From Bacteroidales bacterium UBA5833 (lineage in GTDB: Bacteria > Bacteroidota > Bacteroidia > Bacteroidales > Lentimicrobiaceae): DNA of 64,000 nt. Position 1 is the stretch's first letter, and the number at the start of each line of letters is the position of its first letter. Both the position numbers and the translations under genes were made by a program. The DNA lies in NCBI GenBank assembly GCA_002433025.1, contig DJGZ01000044.1, positions 1 through 64,000 on the forward strand, given 5' to 3'. Positions 1 through 8,287 of the stretch are shown piece by piece. Under the pieces are notes generated by a model. It was given only the letters and a program-made list of their open reading frames with translations. It was not told the DNA's origin and searched no databases.

Positions 1-30
1 ATTTATTCCCCGTTCAGTAGTGAAAATTAA

Positions 31-38
31 TATATTTG
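31..38 (+). promoter_or_regulatory. Candidate -7 box for the first sensor kinase
   Basis: TATATTTG matches the Bacteroidota -7 consensus TAnnTTTG. It lies 88 bp before the ATG at 127. No clear -33 TTTG was found at the usual spacing, so this is a single-box prediction. Nothing else was recognised in bases 1-126. Confidence 0.45.
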
Positions 39-126
39 TCAGAGGGAAACTGCATGAGATTATAAATCCATTTATAACTAAAAGAATTATTTCGTGCAGG
101 CTTGATATGATTAAATCTACCCCTGC

Positions 127-3105
127 ATGATGCGAGTTATCCGGCTGGTTTTTCTTTTACTGATTTTTCTGGTTACCATACAGGTTGCCGGTCAGAGTCC
201 GGTTTTCCGTCATTACAGAGTTGATGATGGGTTGCCCAGTTCAGAGGTTTACCATGTTTTTCAGGATTCAAAGGGTTATATCTGGCTGGCAACCAATATG
301 GGGGTAAGCCGTTTTGATGGCAGGGAATTCAGGAATTATGATGTGCAGGATGGTTTGCCCGAAAATACAGTTTTCGAGATATATGAGGATGAAGCCGGAC
401 GTGTATGGTTTGTGGGATTTCCATTTCAGCTGGCTTATTATGAAAATGATACTATTTATAGGTATAAGTATAATGATGTTTTAGAACAAATTAGTGGGAA
501 AGGTTATGTGCCTGTTAAAAAATCATTTAAAGTCAATTTGGATGGAGGTATTTATTTTACTTTGTTCAGGAATCCTGTATTATTTCATATTACTCCTTCG
601 GGTGAAATACAGAGGATAAAGGGCGGGAATCTTGATTATAACGGAATCAGCATTTTAGAAGTTGATAATCAGGTCTTTATTTATCAATCGGGAGAGAATA
701 GGGATAAAATATTAAGAGCCAGGATTGTATCTGATAGTATTTCAAATGAAATTTTAGTCAGTCGATCGCAAAACTACTCTTATGGTAATCTTTTTGCCAT
801 TAAAGGAGCTGGTGGTGAAATATATTTTGCGTATAATGAATTCCTGACAAAGATCTTTCCTGATGGAAGCTATTTCACTGTTGATAACAAAGACAGGTTG
901 ATCTGGATGAGTATCGATTCCGAAGACAATCTTTGGGTTGGTACTGATAAGAATGGTGTTTATGAATATAAAGATGGAAAAGTGGATGACCAACCCATAA
1001 AAGAATATCTGAATAATCTTTCTGTTTCATCAATTTGTACAGATAAAGAAGGGGGGAGATGGTTTACTACACTTGAAGATGGCGTATTTTATCTTGCTTC
1101 GGAGTGTTTTCAAAGTTTTCGGGAGTCAGACGGCTTGACCATCAACAAAATTAACTGTCTGACCATTGCAGGCGATAAACTTATATTGGGGACAAACGAT
1201 CCTTATATTAATATTATCGAACATAATGAAATAAATCCGGTGAAAATTTCGGATAGCCCGAACGGGGTAATTTATGCCGTTGAGCCAGACCAAAATAATG
1301 ATTTGTGGATAGGCACGAATGATTTTCTTTATTATTATAATCAAGGCAAAATAGTTAAATTTTTAAACGATCATGAGATTTTTAAAACAACAAACATTAA
1401 CAGCAGGAAGGTATTCAATATCAAGGATATTTTGAATGATGCTGGTAAACTAATAATTGGAGAAGCGCAGAGTTTCACAATGATGGAAAAAGGCAAAGTG
1501 ATTTATAATTCACTTTTTAATGATAATATAGAATTACGGGTAGAAACTGTTGAACAAATTGGTGAGGCAGAATACTTACTTGGTACCTTAAAAGGTTTAT
1601 GGCAATACTCCAAAGGCAAGTTTGAGTACCTGGGTTCATTGAGTCCTCTTTTAAGCAACCGTATTACCGATATTGAATATATATCTAAGCATAAATTAAT
1701 CATAGCTGGTACGAAAGGCTATGGAATTGTAATTCATTCTGTTGATACAACAATTAATATTACCAGTGCAAACGGTCTCTCAAGCAATTCTGTTACTTCT
1801 CTTCTCATTACAGGAAACCTGCTTTGGGTGGCAACTAATAATGGTTTAAATCTTCTGGATCTTGAAAAAATCGGAACAGAAGAAATGAGAATAAAAATTT
1901 TTACCAAACAGTATGGACTTATCTCTAATGAAATCAATCAAATAGCAGGTAATCAGAATTTTATATATATTGCAACAAATGAGGGACTTACGGTGTTTAA
2001 CCGCAAGAATTATAAACCCGTTACAGTTCCGCCTCCTATATATATTAATACTTTCAGCGTGATGAAAAGGGACACAGCCTTAAAGCCCGGATATTTTTTA
2101 AGGCATAGCCAGAATTTCATTTCTATTAAGTTTACCGGGATATCATTCCGGGATGCCGGAAACATGATATATAAATACAGATTAATCGGGTTGGGTGAAA
2201 ACTGGATAAGTACATCAAATTCTCAGGTTGAGTATGCATTTCTTCCTCCCGGAAAGTATCAGTTTGAAGTCATTGCGGTTAACTCAGATGGTTTGCAGAG
2301 CAGCCGGCCTGCTACCATCAACTTTGTAATTTTGCCACCCTTCTGGAAGACCTGGTGGTTTATCACTTTGATAGTTCTGGCAGCTTCTGTACTTGCATTT
2401 CTTTTTTATTCATACAGGGTTAATCAGATAAGACGTGAAACCATACTCAGGAATGATATAAGTTGGTACCGGCAGCAGTCACTTGCACGGCAAATGGATC
2501 CTCATTTTGTATTCAATACCCTGAATAGCATTCAGTCATATATTATAAAAAATGATCGCCTGTCATCTTCCCAGTATCTTTCCAAGTTTTCCAGACTTAT
2601 GAGGCTGATGCTGAACAACTCACAAAAACATGCAGTTCCTCTCAATGATGAAGTGTCAGCGCTGAGTATTTACCTCGAACTTGAATCAATCAGGTTTCAG
2701 GAAAAATTTGATTTTCATTTGAATATTGATCCTGTTATTGAACCTGAAGTTTGCTACATCCCGGCCTTCCTGATTCAACCGTTCATTGAAAATTCCATCT
2801 GGCATGGCATTATGGGAATTGACAGGCCTGGCTATATCCATGTTGATCTGAAACTGAATGAAACCGGTAATCAGATTATCTGCACTGTTGAAGATAATGG
2901 AAAAGGGCGGGTACAATCCATGGCTGAGAAAACATTGAACGATAAAAACCGCAAATCACTAGGTATCTCAATTGTAGAATCGAGGCTAAGTCTTCTGAAT
3001 AGTCTTTATGGAATTGAAATGAATATTATTTATACTGATTTATACGATAAAGAAGGTAAACCTGCTGGTACCCGTGTACGTATCAATCTTCCGATTATTC
3101 TATGA
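127..3105 (+). CDS. Two-component-regulator-propeller sensor histidine kinase (LytS-type kinase core)
   Basis: A 992-residue sensor kinase predicted to sense a periplasmic signal and phosphorylate a response regulator. Seen: an N-terminal signal peptide (about residues 1-23), many propeller repeats of the kind DSKGYIWLAT / EDNLWVGT through about residue 640, a Y_Y_Y-type beta-sandwich (about 660-735), and one membrane helix (about 742-764). The His_kinase-family motif MDPHFVFNTLN follows, with the phosphoacceptor His at residue 793, and then an HATPase domain with ENSIWHGI and VEDNGKGR. There is no receiver or DNA-binding domain, so it is not a hybrid one-protein system; its partner, probably LytTR-type by family habit, is not in the window. 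The start could be either of the two adjacent ATGs (127 or 130). The first two thirds are visibly richer in A+T than neighbouring genes. It converges on the symporter with a 5-bp gap. Confidence 0.9.
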   Translation: MMRVIRLVFLLLIFLVTIQVAGQSPVFRHYRVDDGLPSSEVYHVFQDSKGYIWLATNMGVSRFDGREFRNYDVQDGLPENTVFEIYEDEAGRVWFVGFPFQLAYYENDTIYRYKYNDVLEQISGKGYVPVKKSFKVNLDGGIYFTLFRNPVLFHITPSGEIQRIKGGNLDYNGISILEVDNQVFIYQSGENRDKILRARIVSDSISNEILVSRSQNYSYGNLFAIKGAGGEIYFAYNEFLTKIFPDGSYFTVDNKDRLIWMSIDSEDNLWVGTDKNGVYEYKDGKVDDQPIKEYLNNLSVSSICTDKEGGRWFTTLEDGVFYLASECFQSFRESDGLTINKINCLTIAGDKLILGTNDPYINIIEHNEINPVKISDSPNGVIYAVEPDQNNDLWIGTNDFLYYYNQGKIVKFLNDHEIFKTTNINSRKVFNIKDILNDAGKLIIGEAQSFTMMEKGKVIYNSLFNDNIELRVETVEQIGEAEYLLGTLKGLWQYSKGKFEYLGSLSPLLSNRITDIEYISKHKLIIAGTKGYGIVIHSVDTTINITSANGLSSNSVTSLLITGNLLWVATNNGLNLLDLEKIGTEEMRIKIFTKQYGLISNEINQIAGNQNFIYIATNEGLTVFNRKNYKPVTVPPPIYINTFSVMKRDTALKPGYFLRHSQNFISIKFTGISFRDAGNMIYKYRLIGLGENWISTSNSQVEYAFLPPGKYQFEVIAVNSDGLQSSRPATINFVILPPFWKTWWFITLIVLAASVLAFLFYSYRVNQIRRETILRNDISWYRQQSLARQMDPHFVFNTLNSIQSYIIKNDRLSSSQYLSKFSRLMRLMLNNSQKHAVPLNDEVSALSIYLELESIRFQEKFDFHLNIDPVIEPEVCYIPAFLIQPFIENSIWHGIMGIDRPGYIHVDLKLNETGNQIICTVEDNGKGRVQSMAEKTLNDKNRKSLGISIVESRLSLLNSLYGIEMNIIYTDLYDKEGKPAGTRVRINLPIIL

Positions 3106-3110
3106 TCCGG

Positions 3111-4340
3111 TTATACGTTCAGCTTTTCGCCTTCTGATTTTGCAATCACTGCTGCTGCGCAGGTGTCTCCATAAACATTTACAGCAGTTCTGAACATATC
3201 AAGTATCCTGTCAACAGCCAGAACCAGGCCTATGCCCTCAAGCGGAAGACCTACGGCTTTCAGAACAATAGCCATCATTACAAGGCCAGCCATTGGAATC
3301 CCTGCCGACCCCACCGCTGCCAGCAATGCAGTGATCACTACAATAAATTGTTGCCCTATCGTCAGATCAATACCATAAGCCTGAGCTATAAAAATGACGG
3401 CAATACACTCATAAAGAGCGGTTCCGTTCATATTGATCGTAGCTCCCAAAGGCAGTGTGAAGCTTGATATACGAGGTGAAACACCATCTTTACGCTCCAC
3501 AGCTTCCATGGTCAGGGGTAGGGTTGCACTCGATGAGGAAGTTGAAAAGGCCGTTAATAATGGGATCGACATGTTTTTAAAATGCCTGAGGGGATCTATG
3601 CGGTTAATAATCCATATAACAAAGTGAAGGGTGAAAAAGGCATGAATGACTAATGCCAGCATCACGGTAAGCATATACAAACCCATTCTTGAGAAAATCT
3701 GCGCCAGTGAGTTGGCATCCCCGGAATACTTTGAAATTACAGTGGCAATGATGGCAAAAACGCCAAAAGGAGTGAGTCTGATTACTGCCATGGTAATTTT
3801 CATCATAACTTCAAAAACTGAATTAAAAAACCGGTGAATCACCTGTTGATGAGCACTGGAGGTCAGATTTGCAAAATAGCCAAACAACATGGAAAAGAAG
3901 ATTATAGGCAACATATTCGCCTCGGCCAGAGATTTAAATATGTTTTCGGGCACTGACCCGATCAGCAATTGCCCGAGCGATTGATCAGCAGCAGGCAGTG
4001 TCTCCATTGTTTCAGCAAAAGACAAATCAGCCCCGACTCCGGGTTTTATGAGATTCACAAGGGCCAGCCCCAGAATAATCGCAAGAAAACTTGTGAAAAA
4101 GTAAAAACCTATAGTTTTCAGCCCTAGTCTTCCCAGACTTTCAGGAGTTCCGATTCCGGCGATCCCTGTAATTATTGAGCTGACAATCAGCGGAATGATG
4201 ACCATCTTGAGTAGTTTCAGGAAGAGGTCACCCATCCAGCTGATCCAAGATGTCTGATCAGGTAGATATACTGCAAAGAGAGTCCCGGCAATCAAAGCGA
4301 TTAAAATCTGCCAGTGCATTTCAGGTTTTCTCATTTTCAT
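3111..4340 (-). CDS. Dicarboxylate/amino acid:cation symporter (DAACS family)
   Basis: A 409-residue inner-membrane secondary transporter of the GltP/DctA family, which imports dicarboxylates or acidic amino acids with Na+ or H+. Family hallmarks are visible: the serine-rich re-entrant loop STSSSSATLPLTMEAVE, then NMNGTALYE (the NMDGT-type motif, here with Asn in place of Asp), AGIPMAG, and the substrate-site helix DRILDMFRTAVNVYGD. About eight hydrophobic helices fit the family. The Asp to Asn change in NMNGT affects a cation-site motif, but it also occurs in characterised relatives, so I do not infer inactivity. Substrate cannot be decided from sequence. Start is the ATG at 4338-4340; a second Met lies two codons later. 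Confidence 0.9.
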   Translation of the reverse strand: MKMRKPEMHWQILIALIAGTLFAVYLPDQTSWISWMGDLFLKLLKMVIIPLIVSSIITGIAGIGTPESLGRLGLKTIGFYFFTSFLAIILGLALVNLIKPGVGADLSFAETMETLPAADQSLGQLLIGSVPENIFKSLAEANMLPIIFFSMLFGYFANLTSSAHQQVIHRFFNSVFEVMMKITMAVIRLTPFGVFAIIATVISKYSGDANSLAQIFSRMGLYMLTVMLALVIHAFFTLHFVIWIINRIDPLRHFKNMSIPLLTAFSTSSSSATLPLTMEAVERKDGVSPRISSFTLPLGATINMNGTALYECIAVIFIAQAYGIDLTIGQQFIVVITALLAAVGSAGIPMAGLVMMAIVLKAVGLPLEGIGLVLAVDRILDMFRTAVNVYGDTCAAAVIAKSEGEKLNV

Positions 4341-4363
4341 TGCTCAGTGCTTTTGCTGAAGTT

Positions 4364-4404
4364 GCCTCACAGGTTTGGCCTCACAGGTTTTTTTTGCAAA
4401 CATA
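4364..4404 (-). promoter_or_regulatory. Candidate promoter and direct repeat upstream of the symporter
   Basis: On the minus strand TATGTTTG (4397-4404) matches the -7 box TAnnTTTG. Between it and the gene the 13-mer GCCTCACAGGTTT occurs twice in tandem (4364-4376 and 4378-4390), so the predicted 5' leader contains a near-perfect 14-bp direct repeat. No good -33 box was seen. Confidence 0.4.
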
Positions 4405-4447
4405 CGCAACCCTGAAGGTTTTTGATTCAATATGTATGATTTCTGAC

Positions 4448-4455
4448 TAATTTTG
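4448..4455 (+). promoter_or_regulatory. Candidate -7 box for the Asp-box protein
   Basis: TAATTTTG fits TAnnTTTG and sits 20 bp before the ATG at 4476, giving a short leader. A TTTG lies further upstream (4421-4424), but the spacing of 23 bp is longer than the usual 17-19. Confidence 0.4.
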
Positions 4456-4475
4456 AATCAAGCAAATACAGAATC

Positions 4476-6038
4476 ATGATCAACCGGAATTTCTTATTTC
4501 TCGCTTTCATTTTTAGCTGGTTTTACGGGGCCGCCCAACATCAGAATATTCTATTGGGCAATTTCAGGGATCCCAACGAGCCATCCATATATATTGATCC
4601 GAAGAATCCCAGCCGCATGATGGCCGGCGTCAATATTGATACTTATTATGTTTCTGATGACGGGGGATATACATGGAGTGAAGGCCGGTTGTTTTCCTCA
4701 ACCCTGGGTGTTTGGGGAGATCCATGTATTGTAATTGACACCCTGGGAAATTATTACTTTTTTCACCTTTCAAATCCTCCGGGACCCGCATGGATTGATC
4801 AGATTGTATGCCAGAAAAGTTCTGATTACGGAGCAACCTGGAACAATGGTAAAGGCATTGGCCTCGATGGCAGTAAAGCTCAGGACAAGGAATGGGCTGC
4901 AGTTAACCCGTTAACCAATGAAATCTGCCTTACCTGGACACAGTTTGATGAATATGGCAGCCTGAACCCCAACGACAGCAGCATCATCAGGTTTTCCAAA
5001 TCCATTGATCAGGGCGAAACCTGGAGCAATCCGGTCAGGCTGAACCGGGTGGCAGGAGATTGCATTGATGGCGACAATACTGTTGAAGGGGCGGTTCCGG
5101 CTTACGGCCCTGATGGCGAAATCTATGTTGCCTGGGCAGGCCCGGGGGGCATCATGTTTGACCGGTCAACAGATGGCGGAAATACCTGGCTTGACCAGGA
5201 TATTTTTGTCAGCGATCAGCCCGGTGGCTGGAATTACAGTATCCCCGGCATATACCGTGCAAATGGCCTGCCCGTGACCTGTTGCGATGTCAGTAACGGA
5301 CCTGACCGCGGGGCAATTTATATAAACTGGTCAGATCAGCGGAACGGATTCAATGATACGGATATCTGGCTGGCAAAATCTACTGACGGAGGATTTACGT
5401 GGAGTGCGCCCATACGGGTTAACGACGATGAACCCGGGAAACACCAGTTCTTTACCTGGATGACCATTGATCAATCCAACGGTAATCTCTGGTTTGTTTT
5501 TTATGACAGAAGGAGTTATCAGGACGAGAATACGGATGTGTACCTGGCAGTTTCCGATGATGGTGGTGAATCATTTCTGAACTTCAGGGTCAGCGAATCG
5601 CCATTTATCCCGAATCAGAATATTTTTTTCGGGGATTATACCAATATTGCAGTTCAAAATGGTGTTATCAGGCCGGTCTGGACCCGTTTGCACGATAATC
5701 AGCTGAGCATACTGACGGCCATTGTGGATGATGAAATTGTCGGAATTTCAGCAGAAGAATCTCTCAGGCCTGCTGCTTCCATGACGGCGTCCCCCAATCC
5801 TTTCAGCCGTACTTCAGCCATTTCCTTCCGTTTAAAGGATAATTCCCGGGTAAGCCTGACGCTCTGCGACCTCTTTGGGCGTAAAGTGCTCAACATAATG
5901 GAGAATCAAATGCTCCCGGCCGGAAAATACCTCGAGCATCTTGATGTCGGCAGTGGAGCCCTCCGGCCTGGTGTTTACCTGTTGCGACTCAGCACAGGAA
6001 CATCCTCTTCCGTATTTAAGATTGTTTATTCGCCTTGA
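4476..6038 (+). CDS. Asp-box (BNR) repeat secreted protein with T9SS sorting domain, sialidase-like
   Basis: A 520-residue exported protein. Residues 1-20 form a signal peptide ending near GAAQ. Repeated Asp-box motifs (SDDGGYTW, SSDYGATW, SIDQGETW, STDGGNTW, STDGGFTW, SDDGGESF) indicate a six-bladed beta-propeller of the sialidase/BNR superfamily. The last about 80 residues (from ASPNPFS to the end, with PGVYLLRLSTG) look like a type A T9SS C-terminal sorting domain, so the protein is probably secreted across the outer membrane and anchored or released. I did not see the arginine triad needed to call a true sialidase, so activity on sialic acid is not claimed. Asp-box propellers also occur in other glycosidases and in binding proteins. 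Confidence 0.8.
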   Translation: MINRNFLFLAFIFSWFYGAAQHQNILLGNFRDPNEPSIYIDPKNPSRMMAGVNIDTYYVSDDGGYTWSEGRLFSSTLGVWGDPCIVIDTLGNYYFFHLSNPPGPAWIDQIVCQKSSDYGATWNNGKGIGLDGSKAQDKEWAAVNPLTNEICLTWTQFDEYGSLNPNDSSIIRFSKSIDQGETWSNPVRLNRVAGDCIDGDNTVEGAVPAYGPDGEIYVAWAGPGGIMFDRSTDGGNTWLDQDIFVSDQPGGWNYSIPGIYRANGLPVTCCDVSNGPDRGAIYINWSDQRNGFNDTDIWLAKSTDGGFTWSAPIRVNDDEPGKHQFFTWMTIDQSNGNLWFVFYDRRSYQDENTDVYLAVSDDGGESFLNFRVSESPFIPNQNIFFGDYTNIAVQNGVIRPVWTRLHDNQLSILTAIVDDEIVGISAEESLRPAASMTASPNPFSRTSAISFRLKDNSRVSLTLCDLFGRKVLNIMENQMLPAGKYLEHLDVGSGALRPGVYLLRLSTGTSSSVFKIVYSP

Positions 6039-6048
6039 TTCGGTCTGT

Positions 6049-6077
6049 TTTGGCTGATGATAATTTTTGTATTTTCG
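6049..6077 (+). promoter_or_regulatory. Bacteroidota-type promoter for the TetR-like gene
   Basis: TTTG (6049-6052), a 17-bp spacer and TATTTTCG (6070-6077, a common variant of TAnnTTTG) form a complete -33/-7 pair. It lies between the stop of the Asp-box gene and the ATG at 6113, which decides that start over an upstream in-frame ATG at 6035. Confidence 0.65.
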
Positions 6078-6112
6078 CAGACAGCCGACCCCAAAAAGTT
6101 GCCTTATTATTG

Positions 6113-6730
6113 ATGGAAGAAAACTTACACCAAATCTTGTCCGGAGTCAGGGAGTTGTCGCTGAAAAGCGGTGTAAAACAATTAAATCTGGATCAGGTAA
6201 GTAAACACCTTGGAATTGACCGCAAAGAGCTGAGCATTTATTTCAACGATGAACCCAGTCTGATAGAGAAGTTGCTTGAATATGAGCGGGATTCGTTCAG
6301 ATCTATTTTTGATGAGAATAATTTTGAAGAAACCAATGCCATCGAGATATTGATGATTGTAAGTCAGGTTATGAGTAGCCGGTTTCTTGAACTTACACCC
6401 AGTGTAACTCACGACCTGAAAGCACTTTATCCGGAGGTTTACAGGTATCATATTGAACAGCGGGTTGATTTTATTTTCGGCAAAATGAAGATTAACATCG
6501 AGAAAGGAATCCGACAGGGGATGTACCGCGAAGACCTGAGTATTGAATTGCTTTCCCGATTATACATAAGCAGACTGTTGGACCTTCATAATCCGGATTT
6601 TTTTCCGCCTGAGAAATTCTCTTTCAGGATACTGTACGATGTCATGATAGACAATTTTATTCGTGGTATTGCCAATGAGGATGGCCTGCGCCATTATAAT
6701 AAACTCAGGAAAACCTATAAGGTCTGCTAG
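6113..6730 (+). CDS. TetR/AcrR-like transcriptional regulator
   Basis: A 205-residue protein with an N-terminal helix-turn-helix of TetR type (about residues 1-47, including LNLDQVSKHLGIDRKELSIYFND) followed by an all-helical putative ligand-binding domain. An in-frame ATG at 6035 would add 26 residues and overlap the previous gene, but it lies upstream of the -33/-7 promoter, so 6113 is preferred. Ligand and targets are unknown. The next gene (tRNA-dihydrouridine synthase) begins 50 bp after the stop, so the two may be cotranscribed. Confidence 0.75.
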   Translation: MEENLHQILSGVRELSLKSGVKQLNLDQVSKHLGIDRKELSIYFNDEPSLIEKLLEYERDSFRSIFDENNFEETNAIEILMIVSQVMSSRFLELTPSVTHDLKALYPEVYRYHIEQRVDFIFGKMKINIEKGIRQGMYREDLSIELLSRLYISRLLDLHNPDFFPPEKFSFRILYDVMIDNFIRGIANEDGLRHYNKLRKTYKVC

Positions 6731-6780
6731 GCTGACCTACCTGCGGAAGTTGAACATTCATTACCTGCCATTGTTTAAGG

Positions 6781-7797
6781 TTGCTTAAAAGCATCCGAGA
6801 CTTGACAGACTTCTGGAAAACCCTTGAGAAACCCTTTTTTGTGCTGGCTCCCATGGAAGACGTTACGGATACCGTTTTCAGGGAGGTGGTGCTTTCTGTT
6901 TCTTCTCCCGAACGGCTGCGCGTGTTGGTCACCGAATTCACTTCGGTTGACGGTCTGTGCCATCCCAAAGGGCGGGAGGCGGTTATTCACAGGTTAATGG
7001 TAAATTCTTCAGAAAGGGAATTGCTCGAAAAGTCAGGGGTTTTCCTGCTGGCTCAGATCTGGGGCAGCGATCCTGAAAAGTTTTATCAGGCCTCGCGTTT
7101 TATTGCAGACAACTATCATTTCGACGGAATCGATATCAACATGGGATGCCCGGCCGATAAGATTGTAAAACAGGGCGCCTGTGCTGCATTGATCGGCCGG
7201 AACTCACTTGCAACTGAGATTATTGAAGCAACAAGTGAAGGTTCCTTGCTTCCGGTGAGTGTGAAAACAAGGACCGGAATCCGTGAGCACATCACCGGAT
7301 CGTGGATTTCGCACCTGCTTTCCTGCAAGGTTTCAGCCATTACCCTTCATGCGCGCACCAGGCAGATGATGTCGCTGAAAGCCGCTGATTGGGAGCAGGT
7401 GAAGATTGCAGCAGAAATAAGGAACAGCATTGATCCGGGAATTAAGATCATTGGAAATGGTGATGTGGAAAATTACCCGCAAGGTCTACTATTAAGTGAA
7501 CGTACCGGGGCTGACGGGATTATGGTTGGTAGGGGGATCTTTGCCAATCCATGGTTTTTTTCCGCCGTACCAGATGAGCGGCCGGTTTCCGCAAAACTTG
7601 ATCTACTTGAAAGGCACATTCTTTTATATGCTTCAACATGGAAAGATGCCCGCAATTATAATATCCTGAAGAGATTTTTCAAGATTTATATAAATGGCTT
7701 TGATGGTGCAGCCGGCCTGCGCGCCCGTTTGATGGAGTCAGTTTCGGCCGGTGAGGCTCTGGCTGCCATTCATCGTTTTCGCAACTGTAACGACTGA
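6781..7797 (+). CDS. dus: tRNA-dihydrouridine synthase
   Basis: A 338-residue FMN enzyme that reduces uridine to dihydrouridine in the tRNA D-loop using NAD(P)H. Seen: the N-terminal FMN-barrel motif LAPMEDVTDTVFR, the catalytic-cysteine motif INMGCPADKIVKQGA, VKTRTGI, TLHARTRQ, GNGDVENY, and the C-terminal phosphate-binding signature ADGIMVGRGIFANPW. The start is a TTG at 6781; an in-frame stop at 6751-6753 leaves no ATG that keeps the conserved N-terminus. Length is normal for the family. It ends 13 bp before the convergent minus-strand gene. Which of the DusA/B/C specificities it has cannot be stated. Confidence 0.92.
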   Translation: MLKSIRDLTDFWKTLEKPFFVLAPMEDVTDTVFREVVLSVSSPERLRVLVTEFTSVDGLCHPKGREAVIHRLMVNSSERELLEKSGVFLLAQIWGSDPEKFYQASRFIADNYHFDGIDINMGCPADKIVKQGACAALIGRNSLATEIIEATSEGSLLPVSVKTRTGIREHITGSWISHLLSCKVSAITLHARTRQMMSLKAADWEQVKIAAEIRNSIDPGIKIIGNGDVENYPQGLLLSERTGADGIMVGRGIFANPWFFSAVPDERPVSAKLDLLERHILLYASTWKDARNYNILKRFFKIYINGFDGAAGLRARLMESVSAGEALAAIHRFRNCND

Positions 7798-7810
7798 TGA
7801 CAATGATATT

Positions 7811-8251
7811 CTAATGCTGCTGATAAATCTTGCTGACGATTCTCCAGCCCTCGCTGAATTTATACAACGAAAGATAATCTGTAAACAGAAGTTTTTCTTC
7901 CCTGTAGAGTTCAATTTTCGAAACGGCAGCATTGCCTGTAATGTCATTATGCAGAAACTTAACGCTGATTTTATGCTCCGGTCCTGAGGGTTGTTCCGCT
8001 TTGCGCTGAACCACAGATTCAATCCAGGTATAAATGGGTAGTTTGGAAAGGCTGTTGTTCCTTAGAATCAGCAGCTCAAAACCCGGATGAAATCCCCGGT
8101 TTATGTCATCAATGCTTCCATGGTTATGAATGCCATCAATATAGGCAGATTCAATCACCTTTCTGATCTGTGCATCATCGTTGCTTTCCTGAGCTGGTAA
8201 TCTCATGCCGCATAACATGATGAAAGCGATTAAAATACTGGTTTTTCTCAT
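7811..8251 (-). CDS. Small secreted NTF2-like (putative lumazine-binding) protein
   Basis: A 146-residue protein with a signal peptide (RKTSILIAFIMLCGMRLPAQ). Its alpha+beta body resembles the NTF2/SnoaL-like superfamily: AQIRKVIESAYIDGIHN at the start, then strands around HKISVKFLHNDI and a C-terminal LSLYKFSEGWRIVSKIY, the typical ending of these folds. It follows the two permease genes on the same strand after 36 bp and is probably the last gene of that operon. No catalytic residues are evident. It could be a periplasmic accessory or binding protein; no function is claimed. Confidence 0.7.
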   Translation of the reverse strand: MRKTSILIAFIMLCGMRLPAQESNDDAQIRKVIESAYIDGIHNHGSIDDINRGFHPGFELLILRNNSLSKLPIYTWIESVVQRKAEQPSGPEHKISVKFLHNDITGNAAVSKIELYREEKLLFTDYLSLYKFSEGWRIVSKIYQQH

Positions 8252-8287
8252 GATATAGAATTTGTTAATAAAGCAACAATAACCGGG

